From Phoenicibacter sp963588595 (GTDB lineage: Bacteria > Actinomycetota > Coriobacteriia > Coriobacteriales > Eggerthellaceae), in contig CAVAIA010000060.1 in NCBI GenBank assembly GCA_963588595.1, positions 1 to 6,486 on the forward strand: a stretch of 6,486 nt of DNA. Direction: 5' to 3'. The translations under genes and the position numbers were made by a program. Under the pieces are notes generated by a model. The model saw nothing but the letters and a program-made list of their open reading frames with translations. It did no database searches and had not been told where the DNA came from. Positions 1 to 5,263 of this stretch are shown piece by piece. Positions within the stretch are counted from its first letter, which is position 1. Every line of letters starts with the position of its first letter.

Positions 1-15
1 TATGTTACCTCCTTT
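1..15 (-). promoter_or_regulatory. Shine-Dalgarno of a gene off the left edge (possible)
   Basis: Read on the minus strand, bases 15 to 8 are AAAGGAGG, a perfect eight-base complement to the 3' end of 16S rRNA. TAACAT and an A follow at the window edge, so an ATG starting at base 1 would be correctly spaced at six bases. This suggests a minus-strand gene beginning just outside the window. The alternative is a plus-strand gene ending at TAA 18-20 right before the terminator at 23-61, with the motif arising by chance. The coding part is not visible. Confidence 0.4.
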
Positions 16-22
16 ACTAATT

Positions 23-61
23 ACGACATCACTTAAATAGTTAGGTGATGTCGTTTTTTTT
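23..61 (+). terminator. Rho-independent terminator
   Basis: ACGACATCAC (23-32) pairs perfectly with GTGATGTCGT (45-54). The stem continues inward through T-G, T-A, A-T and A-T pairs to an ATAG tetraloop (37-40), giving about 14 pairs, and a run of eight T follows at 54-61. It terminates rightward transcription entering from beyond the left edge. On the minus strand no T run follows the stem, so it would not end the tRNA transcript coming from the right. Confidence 0.75.
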
Positions 62-173
62 GAAGATGGCTTAGGGGTTGCGATTAGGGTTGAGCGTGGG
101 TAACTTAACTTTTGGGCTACCAAATAACTGACGTTGAATTCAAAAGCTTCGAATAAATAAGAAGTTTAAAATG

Positions 174-248
174 TGGTGGGCCCAGCAGGACTCGAACCTG
201 CAACCACGGGATTATGAGTCCCTTGCTCCGCCATTGAGCTATGGGCCC
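174..248 (-). tRNA. tRNA with CAT anticodon (Met elongator or Ile2)
   Basis: This is a full cloverleaf on the minus strand. The acceptor is GGGCCCA/TGGGCCC, with discriminator A (177) and encoded CCA (176-174). The D arm is GCTC/GAGC with a short seven-base loop, the anticodon loop is CTCATAA, and the T arm is GCAGG/CCTGC around TTCGAAC. The 27-43 pair is an A-G mismatch. CAT is shared by elongator tRNA-Met and by tRNA-Ile2, whose C34 is converted to lysidine by TilS. C4-G69, C5-G68 and A73 agree with known Ile2 determinants, whereas E. coli elongator Met has U4-A69 and A5-U68, so Ile2 is a real possibility. It is not an initiator: position 1 pairs normally and the anticodon stem lacks three consecutive G-C pairs next to the loop. 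It is the last tRNA of the cluster, and no convincing promoter or terminator of its own was found. Confidence 0.93.
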
Positions 249-306
249 TTCTAAATAACGTTAGCTTCAATTCATCTTTTAACGAGCCAACGAGAAAAAG
301 CTAAAG

Positions 307-382
307 TGGTGCGCCATGAAGGACTCGAACCTTCGACCTTGGGATTAAGAGTCCCCTGCTCTACCAACTAAGCTAATGGCGC
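307..382 (-). tRNA. tRNA-Lys (anticodon CTT)
   Basis: A complete 76-nt tRNA on the minus strand. The acceptor is GCGCCAT/ATGGCGC, with discriminator A (310) and encoded CCA (309-307). The D stem is GCTT/GAGC, the anticodon loop is CTCTTAA giving CTT, and the T arm is GAAGG/CCTTC with TTCGAGT. The body resembles bacterial tRNA-Lys. CTT reads AAG only, so a TTT isoacceptor should exist elsewhere in the genome. The top of the anticodon stem is a G27-A43 mismatch. It lies between tRNA-His and the CAT tRNA and may be served both by read-through from tRNA-His and by a promoter at 399-428. Confidence 0.96.
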
Positions 383-398
383 AAAGTTCACCCTTTTC

Positions 399-428
399 AT
401 TTTATCCAAAAAAGGATTAAATGTGCAA
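399..428 (-). promoter_or_regulatory. possible internal promoter for tRNA-Lys
   Basis: On the minus strand TTGCAC (428-423) lies 18 bases before TAAAAT (404-399), and the mature tRNA-Lys begins 16 bases further on. The -10 matches the TAAAAT seen ahead of tRNA-His and tRNA-Pro in this window. The -35 matches consensus at only three positions, so the call is tentative; the same spacer could simply be transcribed from the tRNA-His promoter. Confidence 0.35.
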
Positions 429-436
429 ATTTTAAA

Positions 437-514
437 TGGGGTGGCTGATGGGACTTGAACCCACGACCTCTAGAGCCACAATCTAGCATTCTAGCCAACT
501 GAACTACAGCCACC
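437..514 (-). tRNA. tRNA-His (anticodon GTG)
   Basis: A complete tRNA on the minus strand. The acceptor is GTGGCTG/CAGCCAC, with the extra 5' G-1 (514) facing C73 (440) that is the hallmark of bacterial tRNA-His, and CCA is encoded (439-437). The D arm is GTTC/GAAT, the anticodon stem CTAGA/TCTAG is perfect, the anticodon loop TTGTGGC gives GTG, and the T arm is GTGGG/CCCAT. G34 of this tRNA is one of the four natural targets of the queuosine pathway, whose tgt, queH and queA genes lie further right in the window. It is the first tRNA of the minus-strand cluster, directly behind an extended -10 promoter. Confidence 0.97.
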
Positions 515-533
515 ATTTAAAGTTAGCTTTAGT

Positions 534-542
534 ATTTTACCA
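534..542 (-). promoter_or_regulatory. extended -10 promoter of the tRNA cluster
   Basis: The minus strand reads TGG-TAAAAT here, an extended -10 (TGn plus TAAAAT). A weak -35, TTTATA, sits at 563-558 with 18-base spacing. The expected start of transcription is near 527, about 13 bases before the mature 5' end of tRNA-His. It lies back to back with the promoter of the mutase gene (552-560), so the two units share this intergenic region. Confidence 0.5.
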
Positions 543-551
543 CATGTGTCG

Positions 552-560
552 TGATATTAT
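552..560 (+). promoter_or_regulatory. extended -10 promoter of the phospho-sugar mutase gene
   Basis: TG-A-TATTAT forms an extended -10 with five of six matches to TATAAT. No good -35 is visible at 17 bases, which is usual for extended -10 promoters. Transcription should begin near 567, giving a leader of about 27 bases that contains the ribosome binding site AGGAG at 583-587. Confidence 0.5.
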
Positions 561-593
561 AAAAACGCTATTAAAAAACAATAGGAGCAAAAA

Positions 594-2306
594 ATGAAAT
601 TTGAAGAAAACATAAGAAATTGGATAGAAAACACGCCATGCGAAAACATGAGGGCAACGATGTTAAAGTGGCTCGAAGAAGAAAATGAAGAAGCGATTGT
701 TGACGCATTCTTTAAGGATCTTGAATTTGGAACTGCAGGACTTAGAGGAACCATCGGTCCAGGCTCCAATAGAATGAATGCTGTGACGGTTTCTCGCGCA
801 ACTCAAGGCTTGGCTAACTATTTAAGGAAGAATTTTGACAACCCAAGCGTTGCTATTGCTCATGACTCCAGAAATAAAGGCGAGCGTTTCACTGAAATCA
901 CTGCAAGCGTCCTTGCTGCAAATGGGATTGTCGCGCACGTTTTTCCTCGCCTTGAAGCTACGCCCGCCTTAGCCTATGCAACGCAACATCTTAATTGCAA
1001 CGCAGGCATTTGTATAACAGCAAGCCATAACCCAAAAGAATATAACGGATATAAAGTTTTTAATAATCTAGGTTGCCAAATAACTTCAAAGGTTGCAGAA
1101 GACATTTCAAATGAGATTAATGCACTGGACTATTTCTCTGGAATTGAACAAATCGATTTTGAAGAGGGACAAAAACAAGGTTTAATCAAATGGATAGATG
1201 ACTCTTGCATGAAATGCTTTGTAAAAGACGCAATATCAGGAGTTCCAAAAATAAATCGCGACGAAATAAAGAATCTAAAAATTGTCTACTCGCCTCTAAA
1301 TGGAACTGGCTTGGAACCGGCATTAGACGCATTTAAAGAGCTAGGCATAGATAACGTTGATGTTGTTGAAGAACAAAGAAATCCTGATGGCAATTTTCCA
1401 ACTTGTCCTTCCCCTAACCCAGAAGAAAAAGAAGCCTTGGAACTCGGGATTAATCTTGCAAAGCAAAAAGGTGCGGACGTCTTAATTGCAACGGACCCAG
1501 ATGCAGATAGAACAGGCATAGCGGTTATGCATGATGGTGAGATGACATTGGTTTCAGGCAATGAAGTTGGGCTTTTGTTAATGGACCACCTCGCTTCAAA
1601 GTTCGACAACAATGAAATCAAGTACAAAGTCTTTTGCACAACTTTAGTCTCAAGCGCTATGGCAGATTCTATTGCCAAAGAGCGAGGTTTTGAGCTTAGA
1701 AGAGTGCCAACTGGATTTAAATATATTGGCGAGCAAATCACGCTACTCGAAAACCAAAATAGGAAAAACGATTTCGTCTTTGGATTTGAGGAGTCTTATG
1801 GTTATCTAGCCGGAACTCACGTCAGAGACAAAGACTCAATCTCAACAATAACAGCAATTTGCGATTGTCTTGCTGAGGCAAAAGCCGAAGGAAAGGACAT
1901 AATAGATGTCTTAAACTCACTTTATAAAAAGCATGGTTTCCACAAAAACGCAACTTTAAACTTCAAATTCCCAGGAGCTGAAGGTGCCGAAAAAATGGAA
2001 AGTATAATGAGCGAGCTAAGAAAAAATCCACCAAACAAAATTGGAGACCTTGGCGTCGTTCGCGTAGCGGATTACTCAAAGCCAACAAACATGGCAATTA
2101 TAAATTCTAAAACGGAGGAAGAGCAACTATTACCAAAGATAAACGTTTTACAATTCGAGTTAGAAGATAGCGCTAAGCTAATTATTAGACCTAGCGGGAC
2201 GGAACCAAAAATTAAAGCTTACTCGTTTGTTAGTGGCACCTCCCACGATGATGCCGCCACATTGCTTCAATCCCTAAACTCCTCCATAAAAAACTTGTTC
2301 AAATAA
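594..2306 (+). CDS. phospho-sugar mutase (phosphoglucomutase/phosphomannomutase family)
   Basis: A 570-residue member of the alpha-D-phosphohexomutase superfamily, closest in layout to the PgcA/PGM2 branch. It should interconvert glucose-1-phosphate and glucose-6-phosphate in the cytoplasm, linking glycolysis to glycogen and cell-envelope precursors; mannose or pentose phosphates are possible alternative substrates. All four family signatures are present: the TASHNP phosphoserine loop (Ser144), the Mg-binding loop DPDADR (301-306), the sugar-binding FEESYGY (from 398) and the phosphate-binding RPSGTEP (532-538). An N-terminal GTAGLRG (46-52) is also typical of this branch. The length is normal for the family and there is no signal peptide. 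The start is supported by AGGAG six bases upstream. The gene stands alone, divergent from the tRNA cluster and convergent with the rhodanese gene. Substrate preference cannot be read from sequence. Confidence 0.95.
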   Translation: MKFEENIRNWIENTPCENMRATMLKWLEEENEEAIVDAFFKDLEFGTAGLRGTIGPGSNRMNAVTVSRATQGLANYLRKNFDNPSVAIAHDSRNKGERFTEITASVLAANGIVAHVFPRLEATPALAYATQHLNCNAGICITASHNPKEYNGYKVFNNLGCQITSKVAEDISNEINALDYFSGIEQIDFEEGQKQGLIKWIDDSCMKCFVKDAISGVPKINRDEIKNLKIVYSPLNGTGLEPALDAFKELGIDNVDVVEEQRNPDGNFPTCPSPNPEEKEALELGINLAKQKGADVLIATDPDADRTGIAVMHDGEMTLVSGNEVGLLLMDHLASKFDNNEIKYKVFCTTLVSSAMADSIAKERGFELRRVPTGFKYIGEQITLLENQNRKNDFVFGFEESYGYLAGTHVRDKDSISTITAICDCLAEAKAEGKDIIDVLNSLYKKHGFHKNATLNFKFPGAEGAEKMESIMSELRKNPPNKIGDLGVVRVADYSKPTNMAIINSKTEEEQLLPKINVLQFELEDSAKLIIRPSGTEPKIKAYSFVSGTSHDDAATLLQSLNSSIKNLFK

Positions 2307-2333
2307 AAAAGGCGACCATAGGGTCGCCTTTTT
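2305..2333. terminator. bidirectional terminator between convergent genes
   Basis: GGCGACC (2311-2317) pairs with GGTCGCC (2322-2328) across the loop ATAG. The stem is flanked by an A run (2305-2310) and a T run (2329-2333), so it works in both directions. On the plus strand it begins directly after the mutase stop codon. On the minus strand it ends the rhodanese transcript about 30 bases past its stop. Confidence 0.9.
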
Positions 2334-2363
2334 AAAAGCGCAAGTTTAAGTTTTGAGTTAGCT

Positions 2364-3236
2364 TTAGCTAACTGTGGCGTTTCCGCCTTCTGTCCATGCC
2401 TTCATGCCGCCAGAAAGAGTGACAACCTTGGTCATGTCATAACCAAGTGCACTCAAAGAATTTGTTGCAGCTTGAGCATATTTTTTGCCTGAGTAGCAAA
2501 CAAGGACAATCTTCTTATCGGTTATTTTGTTGTCATCCAAAGCTTTCGCCATATTGACAAGACCACTAACTGTGTCGCCATCCTTAGCTTTGTCCATGTC
2601 CGCATTTAGTGCTCCTTGGATGTGAGCAGTTTTATAGTCCTCAGCCTTACGAACGTCCAAGAAAACAACACTTGATGAGCCAACTTCAGCTTTTGCGGCG
2701 TCAAGTGCTTCCTCGGTCATTGTGACTTCTTTAACCTCTGTTGCAGTGCGAAGTCCAGCAGCAGTCCAAGATTTCATGCCTCCCTGTAGGGTAACAACTT
2801 TGCTCATATCATAGCCAAGAGCGTTCAAAATGTTTGTGCCAGCTTGTGCATATTTTTTGCCAGAATAGCAAACGAGGACTAGTTTTTGATCCTTCAAATT
2901 GTTGTCTTTGATGGCGGTTTCCATCTTTGAAATTCCATCTTCGTTGTCACCGTCTTTTGCTTTGTCCATGTCAGCATTGACAGCACCAATTATGTGTCCT
3001 GCTGCATAATCTTCGGCTTTGCGAACGTCTAAAAAGACAACATCGTCTTTGCCAACTTCACTCTTAAGCGTGTCGACAGATTCTTCTTTCATCGAAACTT
3101 CTGTCACTTCTTTTTTTGAAGAAGATGAGTCACTTGAAGTTGAGCTCGAAGAAGAACAGCCTGCAAGGGCAAACATTGCGCCGAACGTAAGGCACATCGC
3201 CAAAAAGACACCAGCAAATTTCTTTGTCATAGTCAT
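2364..3236 (-). CDS. tandem-rhodanese lipoprotein
   Basis: A 290-residue secreted lipoprotein. Residues 1-27 form a signal peptide (MTMTKK, a hydrophobic stretch, then the lipobox LAGC), so Cys27 should be lipidated and the protein anchored on the outer face of the membrane. A Ser-rich linker (28-40) leads to two rhodanese domains (43-166 and 167-290). Each has FLDVRKAEDY, an AHI or GHI motif, the active-site loop CYSGKKY (Cys123, Cys247) and a closing GGMK.W. Rhodaneses carry sulfur as a cysteine persulfide; family knowledge allows sulfurtransfer or sulfide/redox handling, but the substrate is unknown. Both catalytic cysteines are kept, unlike many tandem rhodaneses with one dead domain. The first ATG is preferred: AGGAGG lies ten bases upstream; a second ATG two codons later is possible. 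It follows tgt on the same strand after about 130 bases. Confidence 0.93.
   Translation of the reverse strand: MTMTKKFAGVFLAMCLTFGAMFALAGCSSSSSTSSDSSSSKKEVTEVSMKEESVDTLKSEVGKDDVVFLDVRKAEDYAAGHIIGAVNADMDKAKDGDNEDGISKMETAIKDNNLKDQKLVLVCYSGKKYAQAGTNILNALGYDMSKVVTLQGGMKSWTAAGLRTATEVKEVTMTEEALDAAKAEVGSSSVVFLDVRKAEDYKTAHIQGALNADMDKAKDGDTVSGLVNMAKALDDNKITDKKIVLVCYSGKKYAQAATNSLSALGYDMTKVVTLSGGMKAWTEGGNATVS
2367..2738 (-). repeat. internal duplication, copy 2 (second rhodanese domain)
   Basis: This encodes residues 167-290. It matches copy 1 at an exact offset of 124 codons (372 bp) with no insertion or deletion: the LDVRKAEDY, NADMDKAKDGD and CYSGKKYAQA motifs all fall 124 residues apart. The DNA is also clearly similar, which points to a duplication within this gene's lineage. 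Confidence 0.9.
2739..3110 (-). repeat. internal duplication, copy 1 (first rhodanese domain)
   Basis: This encodes residues 43-166, the partner of 2367-2738. The two copies begin with related starts (EVTEVSMKEE and EVKEVTMTEE) and end just before the next unit, so the whole domain plus its linker was duplicated as one unit. Confidence 0.9.
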
Positions 3237-3266
3237 ACCTGTTATTCCTCCTAAATAATGAAACTA

Positions 3267-3314
3267 AATCTATTAAATTACAGAACTTGCGCAGAATAGA
3301 TTCCCTTGAATCTA
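3267..3314 (-). promoter_or_regulatory. leader region with alternative hairpins, upstream of the rhodanese gene
   Basis: In minus-strand order there are three segments: A, TAGATTC (3314-3308); B, GAATCTATT (3303-3295); C, AATAGATT (3274-3267). A and B form a 7-bp stem with an AAGG loop; B can instead pair with C over 8 bp across a 20-base loop. The AGGAGG ribosome binding site follows at 3252-3247. A TAAAAT box (3326-3321) without a good -35 would start transcription at about A. If the promoter lies further down (TTTAAT, 3277-3272), the A/B palindrome would instead be an operator. No T run follows either stem, so simple termination is not indicated. Confidence 0.35.
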
Positions 3315-3366
3315 CCATCAATTTTACAAGAAATAAAAACTACGCGCTCGACTTTTTGATCGTTGG

Positions 3367-4512
3367 TTAATAATCATTTGAAGCTTGAGAGTTCATCCAC
3401 GCATTCAAAAACTCATCATAAGTCCCAGTTAGAACAGCACTTCTAGCTTCACGCATTAAGTTCAAAAGATAATGGATATTATGAATGGAAAGAAGAATGC
3501 TTCCCAACATTTCATTTTGTTTCACTAGATGGCGAATGTATGCACGAGTAAAGTTTTTACAAGTGTAGCATTCGCACGCGTGGTCAAGAGGTGTGAAGTC
3601 GCGTTCGAACTTCGCGTTGCGCATATTCATACGTCCAGTGCTTGAAAAAGCAGTGCCCATTCTTGCAGTCCTTGTTGGAAGCACGCAATCAAACATGTCA
3701 ACTCCCTCGCCTATTGCCTTTACCAATGTCGTTGGATTCCCAACGCCCATCAAGTATCTTGGCCTGTCGCTTGGCAATGCACGTGCAACTTGTCCCAAAG
3801 TTTCAAACATAGTTTCGTGGCTCTCACCAACAGAATAACCACCAATGCCAAAGCCGCCGAAGCGCCTGCCACCATTTTCTACGTTTTCTTTTTCAATTGT
3901 CATTAGGTTATCAATTGAGCGCATGCGCAAATCGAGGTGCATACCTCCTTGAACAATGCCGAAAAGTGTTTGGTCAGCACGCTTATGCGCACATAAGCAC
4001 CTTTTTGCCCACATACTTGAATAATGCACTGCCCTTTCAACAAACGTTCTTTCAGCAGGATAAGGCGCACATTGGTCTAGTTGCATGATGATGTCAGCAC
4101 CAATGAGTTCTTGAATTCGCATGTTTTCTTCAGGAGTCCACTTAACGCGATGTCCATCATAGATGCTTTGAAATTGAACGCCGTCATCGTCGAGTTTAAC
4201 AGTGTCTGCCAGCGAAAACACTTGAAAGCCACCACTGTCAGTCAACATTGGACCGTCGTAATTCATAAACTTATGAATCCCACCAGCTTCTGCGATAAGT
4301 TCAGCTCCAGGGCGCATCGCCAAGTGGTAGGTGTTTGCAAGAACAACTTGCGCGTCTAATTCGCGAAGCTCTTTCGGAGTTATCCCCTTAACAGTGGCAC
4401 TCGTGCCAACCGGCATAAACATAGGAGTTTGAAAACTCCCATGAGGCGTTTGATAAGTTAGCGCGCGAGCATTTCCGCTTACAGCGTCTATTCTGCATTC
4501 AAAATTTTCCAT
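3367..4512 (-). CDS. tgt: tRNA-guanine(34) transglycosylase
   Basis: A TIM-barrel enzyme that swaps guanine 34 of His, Asp, Asn and Tyr tRNAs for preQ1, the first tRNA-level step of queuosine synthesis. With the start at 4512 it has 381 residues, normal for bacterial Tgt. Landmarks are FMPVGT (32-37), the general acid/base Asp92 in TDSGGFQ, nucleophile Asp275 in MFDCVLPTRTAR, and zinc ligands Cys313, Cys315, Cys318 and His344. The spacings Asp275-Cys313 (38) and Cys313-His344 (31) equal those of the E. coli enzyme. Oddities: the usual GGLAVGE loop is GGYSVGE (224-230), the DEC before PYPA is DQC, and about eight extra residues precede the loop (about 206-221). The frame stays open to an ATG at 4551, but family alignment (MENFECRID as N-terminus) and a -10 box exactly six bases ahead favour a leaderless ATG at 4512. 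It is divergent from queH. Confidence 0.96.
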   Translation of the reverse strand: MENFECRIDAVSGNARALTYQTPHGSFQTPMFMPVGTSATVKGITPKELRELDAQVVLANTYHLAMRPGAELIAEAGGIHKFMNYDGPMLTDSGGFQVFSLADTVKLDDDGVQFQSIYDGHRVKWTPEENMRIQELIGADIIMQLDQCAPYPAERTFVERAVHYSSMWAKRCLCAHKRADQTLFGIVQGGMHLDLRMRSIDNLMTIEKENVENGGRRFGGFGIGGYSVGESHETMFETLGQVARALPSDRPRYLMGVGNPTTLVKAIGEGVDMFDCVLPTRTARMGTAFSSTGRMNMRNAKFERDFTPLDHACECYTCKNFTRAYIRHLVKQNEMLGSILLSIHNIHYLLNLMREARSAVLTGTYDEFLNAWMNSQASNDY

Positions 4513-4518
4513 GCAAAC

Positions 4519-4526
4519 ATTATAAT
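4519..4526. promoter_or_regulatory. palindromic shared -10 box of tgt and queH
   Basis: ATTATAAT is its own reverse complement, so TATAAT reads rightward at 4521-4526 and leftward at 4524-4519. Rightward, TTCAAA (4498-4503) gives a 4/6 -35 at 17 bases, and the queH ATG at 4535 begins eight bases after the -10. Leftward, six bases separate the -10 from the tgt ATG at 4512; the -35 is poor (TTGGCA at 4551-4546 is 21 bases away). Neither ATG has a Shine-Dalgarno sequence, so both messages look leaderless or nearly so. Only one polymerase could use the box at a time. Confidence 0.6.
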
Positions 4527-4534
4527 TTAGCATT

Positions 4535-5263
4535 ATGGACAATTGTGCCAAACTTAAATTTCAAAACATGTCAAACAACAAGAAGTTTCTCTTGCATGCT
4601 TGTTGCGGGCCTTGCTCTTTAGAGCCTGTGAGACTTTTGCGAGAGAGAGGCATCGAACCTGTTATTTTCTTTTCTAATTCAAACATTGCCCCGGACGAAG
4701 AGTATGAAAAGCGACGTGACACAATCAAAAATTGGTGTGATAAAAACAACGTTACTTTTATTGAAGATGATTACTCTCCAAAAAGCTGGGAGGAAGCTGT
4801 TGAAGGTCTAAAAGCAAAAAAACCTGAGCGTTGCAGGCAATGTTATAGATTGCGTTTTGAACGGGCTACAAAGTATGCAACAGAAAGCGGTTTTGAAGGC
4901 GTTGGCACAACGCTCACAATTTCCCCCTATCAATATGCACAAACAATCAAGGAAGAATTGTTAAAGGCATGCGAGAAGGCGGGTTTAAAATGCTTTTACG
5001 AAGACTATTCTTCTCACTTCCGCGAAGCTCAAAGACGTGCGAAAGAAGAGGGTCTTTATAGGCAACATTATTGCGGATGTTTGCCTTCCAAAACAGAGGC
5101 AGAAGCTGAAGAACTTTCGAAAGCTAAAATAAAGAAAGAAAAAGCCAAGGCTCGAGAGACTGAGTTGCAAAAGAAACGCGATGCTAAGAAAGTTTATGCG
5201 GAAAAGCGCGCAAAACAAAGAGAAATTTTAAAAAATTTGAGGAAAGAAAAAAATGTTAACTAG
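4535..5263 (+). CDS. queH: epoxyqueuosine reductase QueH
   Basis: QueH (formerly DUF208) reduces epoxyqueuosine in tRNA to queuosine; it is unrelated to the cobalamin enzyme QueG that does the same job. The conserved cysteines are all visible: HACCGPC (Cys23, Cys24, Cys27), CRQC (Cys100, Cys103) and CGC (Cys180, Cys182). These supply the iron-sulfur/iron centre and redox cysteines known for the family. The GTTLTISPYQ segment (124-133) and the SSHFREAQRRAKE segment are also typical. Residues 187-242 form a Lys/Glu/Ala-rich, probably coiled-coil or basic helical tail that is not part of the family core. The ATG at 4535 fits a leaderless message; the in-frame ATG at 4568 (MSNNKKF) also fits the family N-terminus and has no ribosome binding site either. 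Its last 11 bases overlap queA in another frame, implying one operon. Confidence 0.93.
   Translation: MDNCAKLKFQNMSNNKKFLLHACCGPCSLEPVRLLRERGIEPVIFFSNSNIAPDEEYEKRRDTIKNWCDKNNVTFIEDDYSPKSWEEAVEGLKAKKPERCRQCYRLRFERATKYATESGFEGVGTTLTISPYQYAQTIKEELLKACEKAGLKCFYEDYSSHFREAQRRAKEEGLYRQHYCGCLPSKTEAEAEELSKAKIKKEKAKARETELQKKRDAKKVYAEKRAKQREILKNLRKEKNVN

Noticed and set aside
62..173. Search for a terminator or further tRNA downstream of the tRNA cluster
   Set aside because: Only stems of about four base pairs were found (for example CTTC/GAAG near 147-166); none is good enough to call, and no cloverleaf could be built.
261..304. Inverted repeat TTAGCTT/AAGCTAA between the CAT tRNA and tRNA-Lys
   Set aside because: Seven bases separated by 30 in AT-rich spacer is close to chance; no T run follows and no processing role can be argued from the sequence alone.
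1286..1741. Minus-strand open frame of 151 codons inside the phospho-sugar mutase gene
   Set aside because: It is antisense to a well-conserved coding region, has no recognisable domain and no separate ribosome binding site; it is a shadow frame.
521..2367. Exact 12-base repeat AGTTAGCTTTAG at 521-532 and 2356-2367
   Set aside because: About one such pair is expected by chance in a window of this size, and the two contexts (tRNA leader and end of the rhodanese gene) have nothing in common.
2357..2372. Inverted repeat GTTAGC-TTTA-GCTAAC over the rhodanese stop codon
   Set aside because: The 6-bp stem has no T run after it on either strand, and the real terminator stands just downstream at 2305-2333.
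3130..3321. Minus-strand open frame of 63 codons overlapping the start of the rhodanese gene
   Set aside because: It runs in another frame through the signal-peptide region and the leader hairpins; the protein is not family-like and the rhodanese frame has the ribosome binding site.
4513..4551. Longer Tgt N-terminus starting at 4551
   Set aside because: The 13 extra residues have no counterpart in Tgt proteins, would overlap the queH start and would span the palindromic -10 box.
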